A stretch of 64,000 bases of DNA from QHXQ01 sp045807745 (GTDB lineage: Bacteria > Acidobacteriota > Blastocatellia > Pyrinomonadales > Pyrinomonadaceae), in assembly GCA_045807745.1 (NCBI GenBank), contig JBJMGT010000022.1, positions 62,001 to 126,000 of the forward strand, written 5' to 3'. Positions 51,142 to 59,387 of the stretch are shown here, piece after piece. The stretch's first letter is position 1, and each line of letters begins with the position of its first letter. The notes below the pieces were generated by a model that saw nothing but the letters and a program-made list of their open reading frames with translations, ran no database searches and was not told where the DNA came from. Made by a program: the position numbers and the translations under genes.

Positions 51142-51291
51142 CGTTTTAACTCCTTTCAAACGCTTCGGCCACTTGGACGGGTCTTAAGGTCTGGGGGTTA
51201 GGTGGATTATAGCCGACAAACGCGCGCTGCAACCATAGTATCGGCGCGGCGACTGTCCTGCGCTGGGGCGGCGATGTTAAAATTGTGTGCA

Positions 51292-52404
51292 ATGACGAAG
51301 CCGGTCGCAGCACAGCGTTTACATCTCACGGGGTTGTCGCCGGCCGAGTTGCAGGCGTTCGTGCTGACACTTGGCGAGCCGGACTATCGCGCGCGCCAGT
51401 TGTTCGCGGCGCTCCACCGGCGGCGCTTGCGCTCGTTTGCCGAGATGACCGAATTGGCGAAGGATTTGCGCGCGCGTCTGCAAGAGCGCGCGACGGCGGC
51501 GACGCTCACGGTCGAGTCGCGTTACCTCTCTGAAGACGGCACGCGCCGTTATTTAATGAAGACGCATGACGGGCTGCCGGTCGAGACGGTCTTCATCCCG
51601 GAAGAGCGGCGCGACACGATCTGTTTTTCGTCGCAATCGGGCTGCCCGTTGCAATGCAGTTTCTGTCTGACCGCGAAGCTGGGACTCCTGCGCACATTAA
51701 CGGCCGGCGAGATCGTCGAGCAGATCATCATCGCTTTGAACGACGCTTACGGCGTAAGTGTTAAGACGCCGCGCGGCACGAACCTCGTGGCCATGGGCGC
51801 GGGCGAGCCGTTCCTCGCCTTCGAGCCGCTGATGAAAGCGCTCAGCATCATGGCCGCGCCCGAAGGTCTGCACATTGTGCCGAACCGCGTTACCGTCTCG
51901 ACCGCCGGCATCGTGCCGCGCATACGCGAGTTGGCTACGCTTCCTGCGCGCCCGCACCTAGCCATCTCGTTGGCCGCTCCGACCGATGAGTTGCGCGACG
52001 AGTTGATGCCGATCAACAAGAAGTGGCCGCTTGACGAGTTGTTGGCCGCGTGCAAAGAGTTCGAGCAGTCTCTGCGACCGGGCGAGCGCTTCACATTCGA
52101 GTACGTCATGCTCGACGGCATAAACGACACGGACGAACACGCACGCCAACTTGCGAACCTGCTCAATCGTTATCAACTGCGCGCGAAGGTCAATTTGATC
52201 CCGCACAATCCGGCCGACCCTCTGCCCTATCGCCCTTCGCCGCCGGCGCGCGTCGAGCGGTTCAAACAAATTCTGGCCGCGAAAGGCGTCCACGCCTTCG
52301 TGCGTCGCCCGCGCGGGCGCGACATCTATGCCGCCTGCGGTCAACTCGCCGCGCGGCAGGGTATGAACAACTTGAGCGCGCCTGCGCTACATCAAATTAG
52401 CTGA
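51292..52404 (+). CDS. rlmN: 23S rRNA/tRNA (adenine-C2)-methyltransferase, radical SAM
   Basis: A 370-residue radical-SAM enzyme that methylates A2503 of 23S rRNA and A37 of some tRNAs. Cys118, Cys122 and Cys125 (CPLQCSFC) bind the 4Fe-4S cluster. The N-terminus LTGLSPAELQAFVLTLGEPDYRARQLFAAL and VETVFIPEERRDTICFSSQSGC are typical, and MGAGEPFLAFEPLMKAL holds the SAM-contact GEP motif. The C-terminal RRPRGRDIYAACGQLA contains the methyl-carrier Cys. ATG 51292 gives the standard N-terminus; ATG 51274 is an alternative. Confidence 0.96.
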   Translation: MTKPVAAQRLHLTGLSPAELQAFVLTLGEPDYRARQLFAALHRRRLRSFAEMTELAKDLRARLQERATAATLTVESRYLSEDGTRRYLMKTHDGLPVETVFIPEERRDTICFSSQSGCPLQCSFCLTAKLGLLRTLTAGEIVEQIIIALNDAYGVSVKTPRGTNLVAMGAGEPFLAFEPLMKALSIMAAPEGLHIVPNRVTVSTAGIVPRIRELATLPARPHLAISLAAPTDELRDELMPINKKWPLDELLAACKEFEQSLRPGERFTFEYVMLDGINDTDEHARQLANLLNRYQLRAKVNLIPHNPADPLPYRPSPPARVERFKQILAAKGVHAFVRRPRGRDIYAACGQLAARQGMNNLSAPALHQIS

Positions 52405-52443
52405 TCCATGGATAGCTCAACTCGATAGGTGCACAACACTGAT

Positions 52444-53010
52444 ATGATCCAACGCACATTGATCCGTCGCATCGCCCCGTTCATCTGCACACTGTCTCTA
52501 CTCATCGGCGCGCCTGTCCGCGCCGCCGCGCCGCTGCCCATGCCGCAGGCCAACATCGGCGTCAACGGCGTCTTCGCCACCGACAAGGCGCAGCAGGGGC
52601 GTGCCGTGCAGGCGGCCGTCGTGCTCGACATCCCCGGCGGCTTTCACGTCAATGCCAATCGCCTGACCAACAAATTTCTGATCCCGACCGAGTTGAAGAT
52701 CGACGCGCCGAAGGGTTGGCGCGTGAGTGCCGTCGCTTACCCGCGCGCTATCGTCCGCAAGCTGAGCTTTAGCAAAGACCCTGTGCAGCTCTATGAAGGG
52801 CGCGCCGTCATGCGCTTCACCGTCACCGTGCCCGCAAACTTTGATAAAGGCCAGACCGAATTGCGCGCCCGCGTCAAGTATCAAAGCTGCAACAACGAAG
52901 TCTGCTATCCGCCCACCGCGCGCGACATTACACTGCCCATCACGGTCGTCGGCGCAAACGACTCGGTCAAGCGGATCAACGGCGAGTATTTCGGCGGCAG
53001 GAGAAGATAA
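52444..53010 (+). CDS. Exported DsbD N-terminal-domain protein
   Basis: A 188-residue protein with a signal peptide (MIQRTLIRRIAPFICTLSLLIGAPVRA). The mature part is an nDsbD immunoglobulin-like domain: GGFHVNANRLTNKFLIPTELKID...KLSFSKDPVQLYEGRAVMRFTVTVPANFDKGQTELRARVKYQSCNNEVCYPP. The paired cysteines in SCNNEVCYPP form the redox centre. The DsbD membrane and thioredoxin domains are missing, so it may work with a separate CcdA-type partner. The stop lies in the following repeat. Confidence 0.85.
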   Translation: MIQRTLIRRIAPFICTLSLLIGAPVRAAAPLPMPQANIGVNGVFATDKAQQGRAVQAAVVLDIPGGFHVNANRLTNKFLIPTELKIDAPKGWRVSAVAYPRAIVRKLSFSKDPVQLYEGRAVMRFTVTVPANFDKGQTELRARVKYQSCNNEVCYPPTARDITLPITVVGANDSVKRINGEYFGGRRR

Positions 53011-53090
53011 GAGGTCAGAGGTTAGAGGTCAGAGATCAGTAAGAGCCGAGTCGTTTTCACTGACCTCTGACCTCTAACCTCTGACCTCTT
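53009..53090. repeat. Heptad inverted repeat between DsbD-N and pgeF (AGAGGTC/AGAGGTT type)
   Basis: Arms of 32 nt (53009-53040 and 53059-53090) are complementary at 31 of 32 positions, made of AGAGGTC and AGAGGTT heptads, with an 18-nt loop. The left arm starts inside the DsbD-N stop codon and the right arm encodes the C-terminus of PgeF on the minus strand. Confidence 0.95.
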
Positions 53091-53932
53091 CCTATCACGG
53101 CGAGCAGCCGGCCCGTGCGGCCGTAGAGTTTTTTCTCGCGGCGGTAGGAGAAGAAGAGATCGGGGCGACAGATGGTGCAGAGCGGCGCGGTGTGAATCTG
53201 CGCGGCGGGCACACCGGCGTTGATCAGTTGTTGGCGATTGGCTGTATGCAGATCGATGCGCGCGTGGTCGGGGCGGGTGGGGATCAACAATTCGTCGGCG
53301 GCGGGAAAGTTGGCGCGGAAAGTTTCGATGACTTCGCGGCCGATCTCATAGCAGCATTGTAAAGCGGCCGGGCCGATAGCAACATGGACATCTTCAGGCT
53401 GCGTCCCGTATTCGGCGCGCATGCGCTCTAACGCGTGCCCGACGATTGTCTGCGCTGTGCCGCGCCAGCCCGCGTGCACGGCGGCTGAGGCGCGGTGGCG
53501 CGCATCGCCCAACAGGATGGGAATGCAGTCCGCCGTCTTGACGCCGACGAGGATGGCGGGCGCGTTTGTGGTCAGCGCATCGCAGTGTTGCTGTTCACTA
53601 CGCCGTGCGTCTTCTGTGTCACGCACGACGCAAGTATCCGCGCCGTGCACTTGCCACGCGGCGGCGAGCGTCCACGCGCCGGGCAGTAATTGGAAAAAAC
53701 GGCGACGGTTTTCGTGGATGTTTGCGGCCGTGTCTTCGCTGAAGCCAGCGAGGTTGAGCGCGTCGGCGGGGAAAGGGCTGACGCCGCCCACACGCGTCGA
53801 GAAGGCATTGACGAAACCAACTTGTTCGAGCGGCGCGCAGACGAGTGCGCGTACACCATCACGCGTGCGCCAGTAGAAGCCCGCGCGCGCGAGTGTCTGA
53901 TCTGCTGTGATCGTTTCCATTGGCATTGACAT
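53057..53932 (-). CDS. pgeF: Peptidoglycan editing factor PgeF (laccase-domain/YfiH family)
   Basis: A 291-residue cytoplasmic protein of the multicopper polyphenol-oxidase (YfiH) family that corrects mis-incorporated L-Ser in peptidoglycan precursors. QVHGADTCVV, VGVKTADCIPILLGDARHRASAAVHAGWRGTAQ (zinc-binding His/Cys) and GPAALQCCYEIG are conserved. ATGs at 53932, 53926 and 53920 are all possible; none has a Shine-Dalgarno. The 5' end overlaps the divergent acpS gene. The final ten residues (RGQRLEVRGQ) come from the heptad repeat. Confidence 0.92.
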   Translation of the reverse strand: MSMPMETITADQTLARAGFYWRTRDGVRALVCAPLEQVGFVNAFSTRVGGVSPFPADALNLAGFSEDTAANIHENRRRFFQLLPGAWTLAAAWQVHGADTCVVRDTEDARRSEQQHCDALTTNAPAILVGVKTADCIPILLGDARHRASAAVHAGWRGTAQTIVGHALERMRAEYGTQPEDVHVAIGPAALQCCYEIGREVIETFRANFPAADELLIPTRPDHARIDLHTANRQQLINAGVPAAQIHTAPLCTICRPDLFFSYRREKKLYGRTGRLLAVIGRGQRLEVRGQ

Positions 53933-54290
53933 GATCGAAGTTAGGCGCGTGCGCGTTATCATCGAGCGCACGTCGCGCTTTGTCGCGCGTGTGTTCACCC
54001 CCGGCGAGCGCGCGTACTGCGAGGGGCACGGCGCGGCCGCCGCACAACATTATGCCGCGCGCTTCGCTGCGAAAGAAGCGGCGCTGAAGGCGCTCGGCAC
54101 GGGCTGGCGCGGGGGCCTCAAGTGGCAGGACGTCGAAGTTGTCTCAAACGAGGCGGGCGCGCCCGCGCTCGTCTTCCATAATCAAGCGCGCACACTCTTG
54201 CAACAGACCGGCGCTGACACCGCGCACCTCACTATCTCACACACCAACGAACACGCCGTCGCGCAGGTCATCCTCGAACGACGCGGCTAG
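53907..54290 (+). CDS. acpS: Holo-[acyl-carrier-protein] synthase
   Basis: Transfers 4'-phosphopantetheine from CoA to acyl carrier protein for fatty-acid synthesis. 127 residues, typical for the family. IVSIGIDMIEVRRVRVIIER holds the Mg2+-binding Asp of GxDxxE, and HYAARFAAKEAALKALGTG the second metal Glu in the (F)AAKEA motif. The GTG start at 53907 gives the usual N-terminus. Its first codons overlap the start of the oppositely oriented pgeF gene by up to 26 nt. Confidence 0.95.
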   Translation: MIVSIGIDMIEVRRVRVIIERTSRFVARVFTPGERAYCEGHGAAAAQHYAARFAAKEAALKALGTGWRGGLKWQDVEVVSNEAGAPALVFHNQARTLLQQTGADTAHLTISHTNEHAVAQVILERRG

Positions 54291-54297
54291 AGATCAA

Positions 54298-54380
54298 TGC
54301 TTTGCATCGCTTTGCGCCTTTGCGTGAGAATTATGCACGCAAAGGAATAACCTCACGCAAGGGCGCAAAGACGCAAAGCA
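54298..54380. repeat. Inverted repeat between acpS and the PBP gene (GACGCAAAG type)
   Basis: The left arm (54298-54328) and right arm (54352-54380) pair with a 2-nt offset and consist of CGCAAAG-type units of 8-9 nt. CTCACGCAA closes the loop on both sides. Nearly the same arms are at 48692-48770. It lies between converging stops. Confidence 0.9.
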
Positions 54381-54399
54381 GGACGCAAAGATTTTTAGT

Positions 54400-56952
54400 T
54401 TAACGCGGCCGGGCTTGGGGCGGATTGTTGACGTGTAGATCGTTTGCCAGACGTGCGCGCCCGTCACGGTCGATCTCAACCTGTGTGGTAGAGCGTAATG
54501 GCGGCGGCGGTTCGTCTATCGTAGCCAACTCAGCGGGGGTGCGCTTGACTACAGGTCGCTGCGCTAAATCATCGACGTTATTCGCCGTATCATCGAGCGC
54601 AATTAGCTCAAGCGGCGGTTGGTGCATAAAGCACACGTCGGCGGGTGCGAGCGCGGGCGTGACGGCGATGCGCTGTTGGTGCGGGCAGTCGGGGGAAGCG
54701 AGAAGACCTGTGTCAGAATCGATCTCGACGGTCGTGATGCCGTCAGGGCGGAGAAAAGCATCGCCGCCGAGTTCGGGGCGGAGCGTGACCGCTTGCTGCA
54801 CGAACTCCTGCCAGACGGGCAGCGCGCTCGCCGCACCTGTGAGACCTAACTCTTTGTTGTCGTCAAAGCCGACCCACACGACACAGACCAGATTCGGTGT
54901 GTAGCCCGCGAACCAGCCATCGCGTGACGTGCCGGTCTTGCCCGCCGCAATTGTCTGCTGCAACAGACCGCGCGCCGCGTGCGCCGTGCCTTCGTCGAGC
55001 ACGTCGGTCAGCGCGTCGGTGATCATGTAGGCGGTCGAAGGACGAATAACTTGTTGCGGCGCGGGCGCGAGTTCGGTCAATAGGCTCTTGCCGTCGCCGT
55101 CGATGGCGTGTGTGATGGCGGCGGCCGGCGCGCGCGTGCCGCCATTGGCGAACGCGGTGTAGGCACTGGCTATTTCAAGCGGCGTCGCCTCAGTCGTGCC
55201 AAGCGCGAGCGCTGGGTAAGCGGCGGGACGCGGCAGACCGAACCGGTCGGCGAGCGTCGCGACGCGCTGCAAGCCTGTGCGCATGGCGAGGTCGACCGTG
55301 ACGACGTTGAGCGAATGCACCAACCCGTAACGCATCATCACTTCGCGCATTGAATAGCCGCCGCCGTAGTTTGCGGGCCGATAGACGGCGCGCCCGTCGT
55401 ATGTGAACGTGCGCGGCGCATCGAGGATCATCGTGGCGGGCGAGATGCCGCTCTCAAGGGCCGTCGCATAGACGAACGGTTTGAAGACCGAGCCGGGCTG
55501 CCGGCGCGCATCGGTCGTGCGGTTCAGTTGTGTCGCGGCGTAATCGTCGCCGCCGACCATCGCCAACACCTGCCCGCTGCTAGGGTCGAGCGCGACGAGC
55601 GCAACTTGCGGCGCAGTCTTACCCTTGTAAATTTTGGCGAGCCGTGCGAGTTGCCGTTGGACGGTCTCTTCGGCGATCTGTTGCAGATCGAGATCGAGCG
55701 TCGTGTAGACGCGCAGCGCACGCTCGTCCGTGTGCGCGTCCGTTTGCAGACGCGCATCGACGAGCCGGTTGACGTAGTCGATGAAGTAAGGCGCTGTCGT
55801 GTGTGCGTCGGGCGCGAGCGGAGCGATTGAGATTGACTCTTGACCGGCCGCGCTGGCTTGCTCGGCCGCGATCGCGCCGGCGCGCAGCATCCCCGCGAGC
55901 ACGATGTTGCGGCGCGCCCGTGCTTCCGTCGGGTGTCGGTCGGGCGCGTAACGCGCGGGACTCTGGATCATGCCAGCGATGGTCGCGGCCTCGGCGAGCG
56001 TCAAATCTTTGAGGTCTTTATTGAAATAGACGTGCGCCGCTGCGGCGACGCCGCGCACGGCGACTGCGCCGCGCTGCCCCAGATAAATCTCGTTGCAGTA
56101 GAGCGCGAAGATGTCCTGTTTCGAGAGGCGGCGTTCGAGCGCGGTGGCTAAGAGCGCCTCGTTGAACTTGCGTTGGAGCGTGCGCTCGGGCGTGAGATAA
56201 GTGTTCTTGACGAGTTGCTGCGTGATGGTCGAGCCGCCCTGTCGTTGCAACTCATCTTCGGGGTTGAGCTTTGTCCAACTCAGGAGCGCGCGCCCCACGC
56301 CAGCGAGATCGACGCCGCCGTGCTCGAAGAAGCGTCGGTCTTCGATGGCGAGGATCGCATGCATGAGTACGGGCGGGATGTCGTTGAACGTGAGTGCCGC
56401 GCGCGGCCCCGTCTTCATCGCGCCATCATTCGTCAGCGTCTCTGGCTCAAGCGCGAACGCGTCGAGCGTTATGCCGTCGCCCGTCAGTTCGCTGATGCGC
56501 CCGCGTCGGTCGAACGCAACATGGACAACTTCGGGCGTGGTCACGTCGGCGCGACGCGGCATGATCTCTAGGCGGTCGTCCTTGAGTGCAAACGCGCCGT
56601 TCCACACGTCGCCCGTCCCATTCTCGGCGTAACCGGCACGCCGCAGAGTTTCAATCAGCCGCGCGCGCGAAATGTTCTGCCCGGCGCGCAAGACGCGGGG
56701 CGCGGCGTAGATGCCTGCGCGGCTCGTCAGGTAGCCGTGCGCGATGCGCGTGTCAACAACCTGCGCGGCGGCTTGATAACAGTAGATGAGTATGGCGACG
56801 CCAGCCGCAGTGGCGACAAGTGGGACGATGAGGCACGCACGCAAAATTAAGGTGCGCCGGTGTGCGCGCTCGATCCCGGCCCGTATTTCGCGGCTGCGCC
56901 GGAAGCGCATGCGGTGGCGCTTGTGTTCTGCGCTTGTGATCTCAATCGTCAT
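54400..56952 (-). CDS. Bifunctional penicillin-binding protein (PBP1b-like)
   Basis: Peptidoglycan glycosyltransferase and transpeptidase of the cell wall. An 850-residue protein with a membrane anchor at about residues 37-60, a UB2H-like region (YLTSRAGIYAAPRVLRAGQNISRARLIETLRRAGYAE), then GT51 motifs (ILAIEDRRFFEHGGVDLAGVGRALLSW with catalytic Glu, and GGSTITQQLVKNTYLTPERTLQRKFNEALLA). Transpeptidase motifs are SVFK (catalytic Ser in GSVFKPFVYA), SxN-like SAYTAFANG and KTGTS. The tail has the IDSDTGLLASPDCPHQQR...CFMHQP motif that recurs in the J-domain protein at 43879. Confidence 0.93.
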   Translation of the reverse strand: MTIEITSAEHKRHRMRFRRSREIRAGIERAHRRTLILRACLIVPLVATAAGVAILIYCYQAAAQVVDTRIAHGYLTSRAGIYAAPRVLRAGQNISRARLIETLRRAGYAENGTGDVWNGAFALKDDRLEIMPRRADVTTPEVVHVAFDRRGRISELTGDGITLDAFALEPETLTNDGAMKTGPRAALTFNDIPPVLMHAILAIEDRRFFEHGGVDLAGVGRALLSWTKLNPEDELQRQGGSTITQQLVKNTYLTPERTLQRKFNEALLATALERRLSKQDIFALYCNEIYLGQRGAVAVRGVAAAAHVYFNKDLKDLTLAEAATIAGMIQSPARYAPDRHPTEARARRNIVLAGMLRAGAIAAEQASAAGQESISIAPLAPDAHTTAPYFIDYVNRLVDARLQTDAHTDERALRVYTTLDLDLQQIAEETVQRQLARLAKIYKGKTAPQVALVALDPSSGQVLAMVGGDDYAATQLNRTTDARRQPGSVFKPFVYATALESGISPATMILDAPRTFTYDGRAVYRPANYGGGYSMREVMMRYGLVHSLNVVTVDLAMRTGLQRVATLADRFGLPRPAAYPALALGTTEATPLEIASAYTAFANGGTRAPAAAITHAIDGDGKSLLTELAPAPQQVIRPSTAYMITDALTDVLDEGTAHAARGLLQQTIAAGKTGTSRDGWFAGYTPNLVCVVWVGFDDNKELGLTGAASALPVWQEFVQQAVTLRPELGGDAFLRPDGITTVEIDSDTGLLASPDCPHQQRIAVTPALAPADVCFMHQPPLELIALDDTANNVDDLAQRPVVKRTPAELATIDEPPPPLRSTTQVEIDRDGRARLANDLHVNNPPQARPR

Positions 56953-57076
56953 AAATTAACGCCCGGCGGATACACGACGACGCACACGAGGGCGTGGCCT
57001 CGTCCGAGCATGCTGTGCAAACTGTTGTGCGTTTAGTAAACGACCAATCGATCGCGGATTCTCTTTTCGCGTCCGG

Positions 57077-57256
57077 TTAGCGTGCGGCGCGAGCTACATC
57101 CAGCGTCTGTGCGGACGAGACAGGCGCGAGTTGTTCACGCTGCAATGGTTCATCCGCATTCGCCCACAGGGCGAGCGCCGTCGTCCAGACGGCGAGCGTG
57201 ATCAAGATCACGATGATAGCCACCAGCCGCGCGAGTCCGTCCGTCAACTCTCTCAT
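57077..57256 (-). CDS. Small single-pass membrane protein (59 aa)
   Basis: A 59-residue protein with N-terminus MRELTDGLARLVAIIVILIT: one strong membrane helix (about residues 9-30), then a short hydrophilic tail. AAGAAGGG lies just before the ATG (57256). It sits 124 nt upstream of the PBP gene on the same strand. The frame is clean and the hydrophobicity pattern is typical of small membrane proteins. No family recognised. Confidence 0.5.
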   Translation of the reverse strand: MRELTDGLARLVAIIVILITLAVWTTALALWANADEPLQREQLAPVSSAQTLDVARAAR

Positions 57257-57533
57257 GCCCTTCTTGCCCCCTGCTCACTTTTCGCTCGCAGAGATGTTGG
57301 GCAATGGTTGTGCCAAGCGCGCATAGCGGGTCAATGATTAGGCGGAGCGTGTGGCTATGCTGCGGTCAGACGCAGGTTTACGGCCTGATGTGCGTTGCGA
57401 CGCCGGGCGACCACACTGCTGCTTGTCGCGCCGGCACGTTTAATTTTGGTACAGGTGAGCGCGGTTGAGACGGAGAGCGAGAGACTGCTTTTCGTGCATG
57501 TCTGATTGTTAGCATGGAGAATAGATGAGAAGT

Positions 57534-58397
57534 TTAGGCGCGGTGCGTCTGCGCGGGCCGGCGCAGGAGGCGTTGCAGCCAAGTCGGTTCTGCTGCAAGC
57601 GTGGGCGGCGGGGCGAGTAAAGCTCTGATCTGATCGAGCGCTTCTAAGGCAGCCTGTTCGCCGGCCGAGATCAACTCATCGGCGCGCGTCATCTCGTCCC
57701 AGCGTATGTGCCCGACCTTCGGTACGATGACCACGTCGGCCGCGCGCCATTCGCTCGCTGTCGCCGTGCGCTGCACGACCAGAAAAGATTGCAACAGCAC
57801 GCCGATGGCCGATAGCGGTGGCCCCAAAAACTTCGCGCCCTCCGCGTTCACGTCCACTGCGATGACAATGTCTGCGCCAAGCTCGCGTGCGGCCGTCGCC
57901 GGCACGTTTGCGACCAGTCCGCCGTCCACCAATTGCCGCCCGTGCTCGTCCGTCACCGGCACATACCAACCGGGGATCGCGCAACTCGCGCGGATGGCGA
58001 AGGCCACGTCGCCTTCGTCGCGCATGACGACGGCCGCACCGGTGCGCAGGTCTGTGGCGACGGCGGCGAACGGGACGGGCATCTGCTCGAAGCGCGTCAC
58101 GGGGAAGCGCGCGCGCACGTACTCTTCCATGCGCGCGTTCGACTGCACGCCGAGCCGTGAGAGTGTCAGCTTGCCGAAATCGCGCCAGCGCATCGTGCGC
58201 CCGAACTCTGCGATCTCAGCGAGCGGCACGCCGGCCGCGAACGCGCCGCCGACGAGCGCGCCCGCAGATGTGCCCGCTATGCAATCGATGGGAACGGCGT
58301 GCTCGACGAAGACCTTGAGCACCCCGACGTGCGCCGCGCCCCGCGCCGCGCCGCCGGAGAGCGCCAGCCCGACGCGCGGGCGTTGCCATTTAGACAT
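57534..58397 (-). CDS. Patatin-like phospholipase (RssA-like)
   Basis: A 287-residue serine hydrolase with the Ser/Asp dyad. GGAARG (15-20) is the oxyanion motif, GTSAG (42-46) holds nucleophile S44, and VDGGLVAN holds D158. LVGGAFAAGVPLAEIAEFGR and RFPVTRFEQMPVPFAAVATDLRTGAAVVM are typical of the bacterial RssA group. A likely lipid acyl hydrolase at the inner membrane or cytosol. ATG 58397 gives the family N-terminus; ATG 58412 would add five residues. The 57257-57533 gap downstream holds nothing recognisable. Confidence 0.92.
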   Translation of the reverse strand: MSKWQRPRVGLALSGGAARGAAHVGVLKVFVEHAVPIDCIAGTSAGALVGGAFAAGVPLAEIAEFGRTMRWRDFGKLTLSRLGVQSNARMEEYVRARFPVTRFEQMPVPFAAVATDLRTGAAVVMRDEGDVAFAIRASCAIPGWYVPVTDEHGRQLVDGGLVANVPATAARELGADIVIAVDVNAEGAKFLGPPLSAIGVLLQSFLVVQRTATASEWRAADVVIVPKVGHIRWDEMTRADELISAGEQAALEALDQIRALLAPPPTLAAEPTWLQRLLRRPAQTHRA

Positions 58398-58517
58398 CTC
58401 TGTGCGCCGCATACTCGTGTGATGTGAAAAACGCGCGCCACGTTGACGAGGAACAGCAAGCCGGCTCGCGCTTTTGTGCTTTTGCCGGCGGCCGTGGGCG
58501 CGCCAGCGTTACGTCTG

Positions 58518-59333
58518 TCAGTCGAAGACGAGATGGACGCCGGCTTGCTTGACGGGGACGAATGTCGGCTCCACCCCGAACACATCCCGAATGCGTTCGG
58601 CTGTAAGCACCTCGACGGCCGGGCCGGTTGCGACGACACGGCCATGGTTCAGCAACACGATCTGGTCGGCAAAGCGGGCGGCGAGATTCAGATCGTGCAC
58701 CACGCCCACCGTGACCACGTCAGGCGCGTCAGTAAAGCCGCGCACCTTTTTCATGAATGCGATTTGGTGATGAATGTCAAGAAAAGTCAAGGGTTCGTCT
58801 AGGAATAGGTACCGGCAAGAAGAGCGCGGTGCGGGCGCATCGGAAACAAGGAGTGAGCCGGAGTCAATGCGCCATAGTTGCGCCAGCACACGTGCGAAGT
58901 TGACGCGTTGGCGTTCGCCGCCGCTGAGAGTCTGGTAGTTGCGGGCGCTGAATTCCGTCACGTCAAATAATTCCATGAGTTCATCGACAATTTTCTCGTC
59001 CACGGGGCCGGGCCGGCCGCCGAAGTGCGGATAGCGACCTATCATGACGACCTCGCGCACGGTCAGCGGGAATGCAACTTCGATGGCCTGTGAGAGCACC
59101 GCGCGCCGCTTCGCGAGGTCGGCTTCGCTCGCATGTTGTACGTCAGCCCCTTCGTATTCAACCTTGCCGGTATTGGGGCGCAGCAGCCGCGCCAGTACCT
59201 TAATGAGCGTTGACTTGCCCGCGCCGTTCGGGCCGATTATCAAGTGCAGCCGGCCGGGCGCAAACGAGACCGACACCTCGGAGATGAGCGCCTTGTGACC
59301 GACGCGAAAAGTGATATTGCTGGCTGCCAGCAT
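58518..59333 (-). CDS. hmuV: Haem/iron-chelate ABC transporter ATPase (HmuV-like)
   Basis: A 271-residue ATPase. Walker A GPNGAGKST (34-42), signature LSGGERQRVNFARVLAQLW, Walker B YLFLDEPLTFLDIHHQ and switch VVHDLNLAARFAD are present. The HmuV-like insertion between signature and Walker B (about 25 residues) is present. It is third in the minus-strand row hmuT-hmuU-hmuV, 54 nt after hmuU. Haem specificity is inferred from the HmuV/BhuV features and is not certain; ferric-siderophore or cobalamin transport is possible. Confidence 0.85.
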   Translation of the reverse strand: MLAASNITFRVGHKALISEVSVSFAPGRLHLIIGPNGAGKSTLIKVLARLLRPNTGKVEYEGADVQHASEADLAKRRAVLSQAIEVAFPLTVREVVMIGRYPHFGGRPGPVDEKIVDELMELFDVTEFSARNYQTLSGGERQRVNFARVLAQLWRIDSGSLLVSDAPAPRSSCRYLFLDEPLTFLDIHHQIAFMKKVRGFTDAPDVVTVGVVHDLNLAARFADQIVLLNHGRVVATGPAVEVLTAERIRDVFGVEPTFVPVKQAGVHLVFD

Positions 59334-59387
59334 AATGAGTTGAATAACGATGCCCGGTAGAACTCGACGCTGCTACGATATAGGTTT

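Noticed and set aside
57131..57337. Plus-strand 68-codon frame
   Set aside because: It is antisense to the better-supported 59-residue membrane protein and has no ribosome-binding site or sensible composition.
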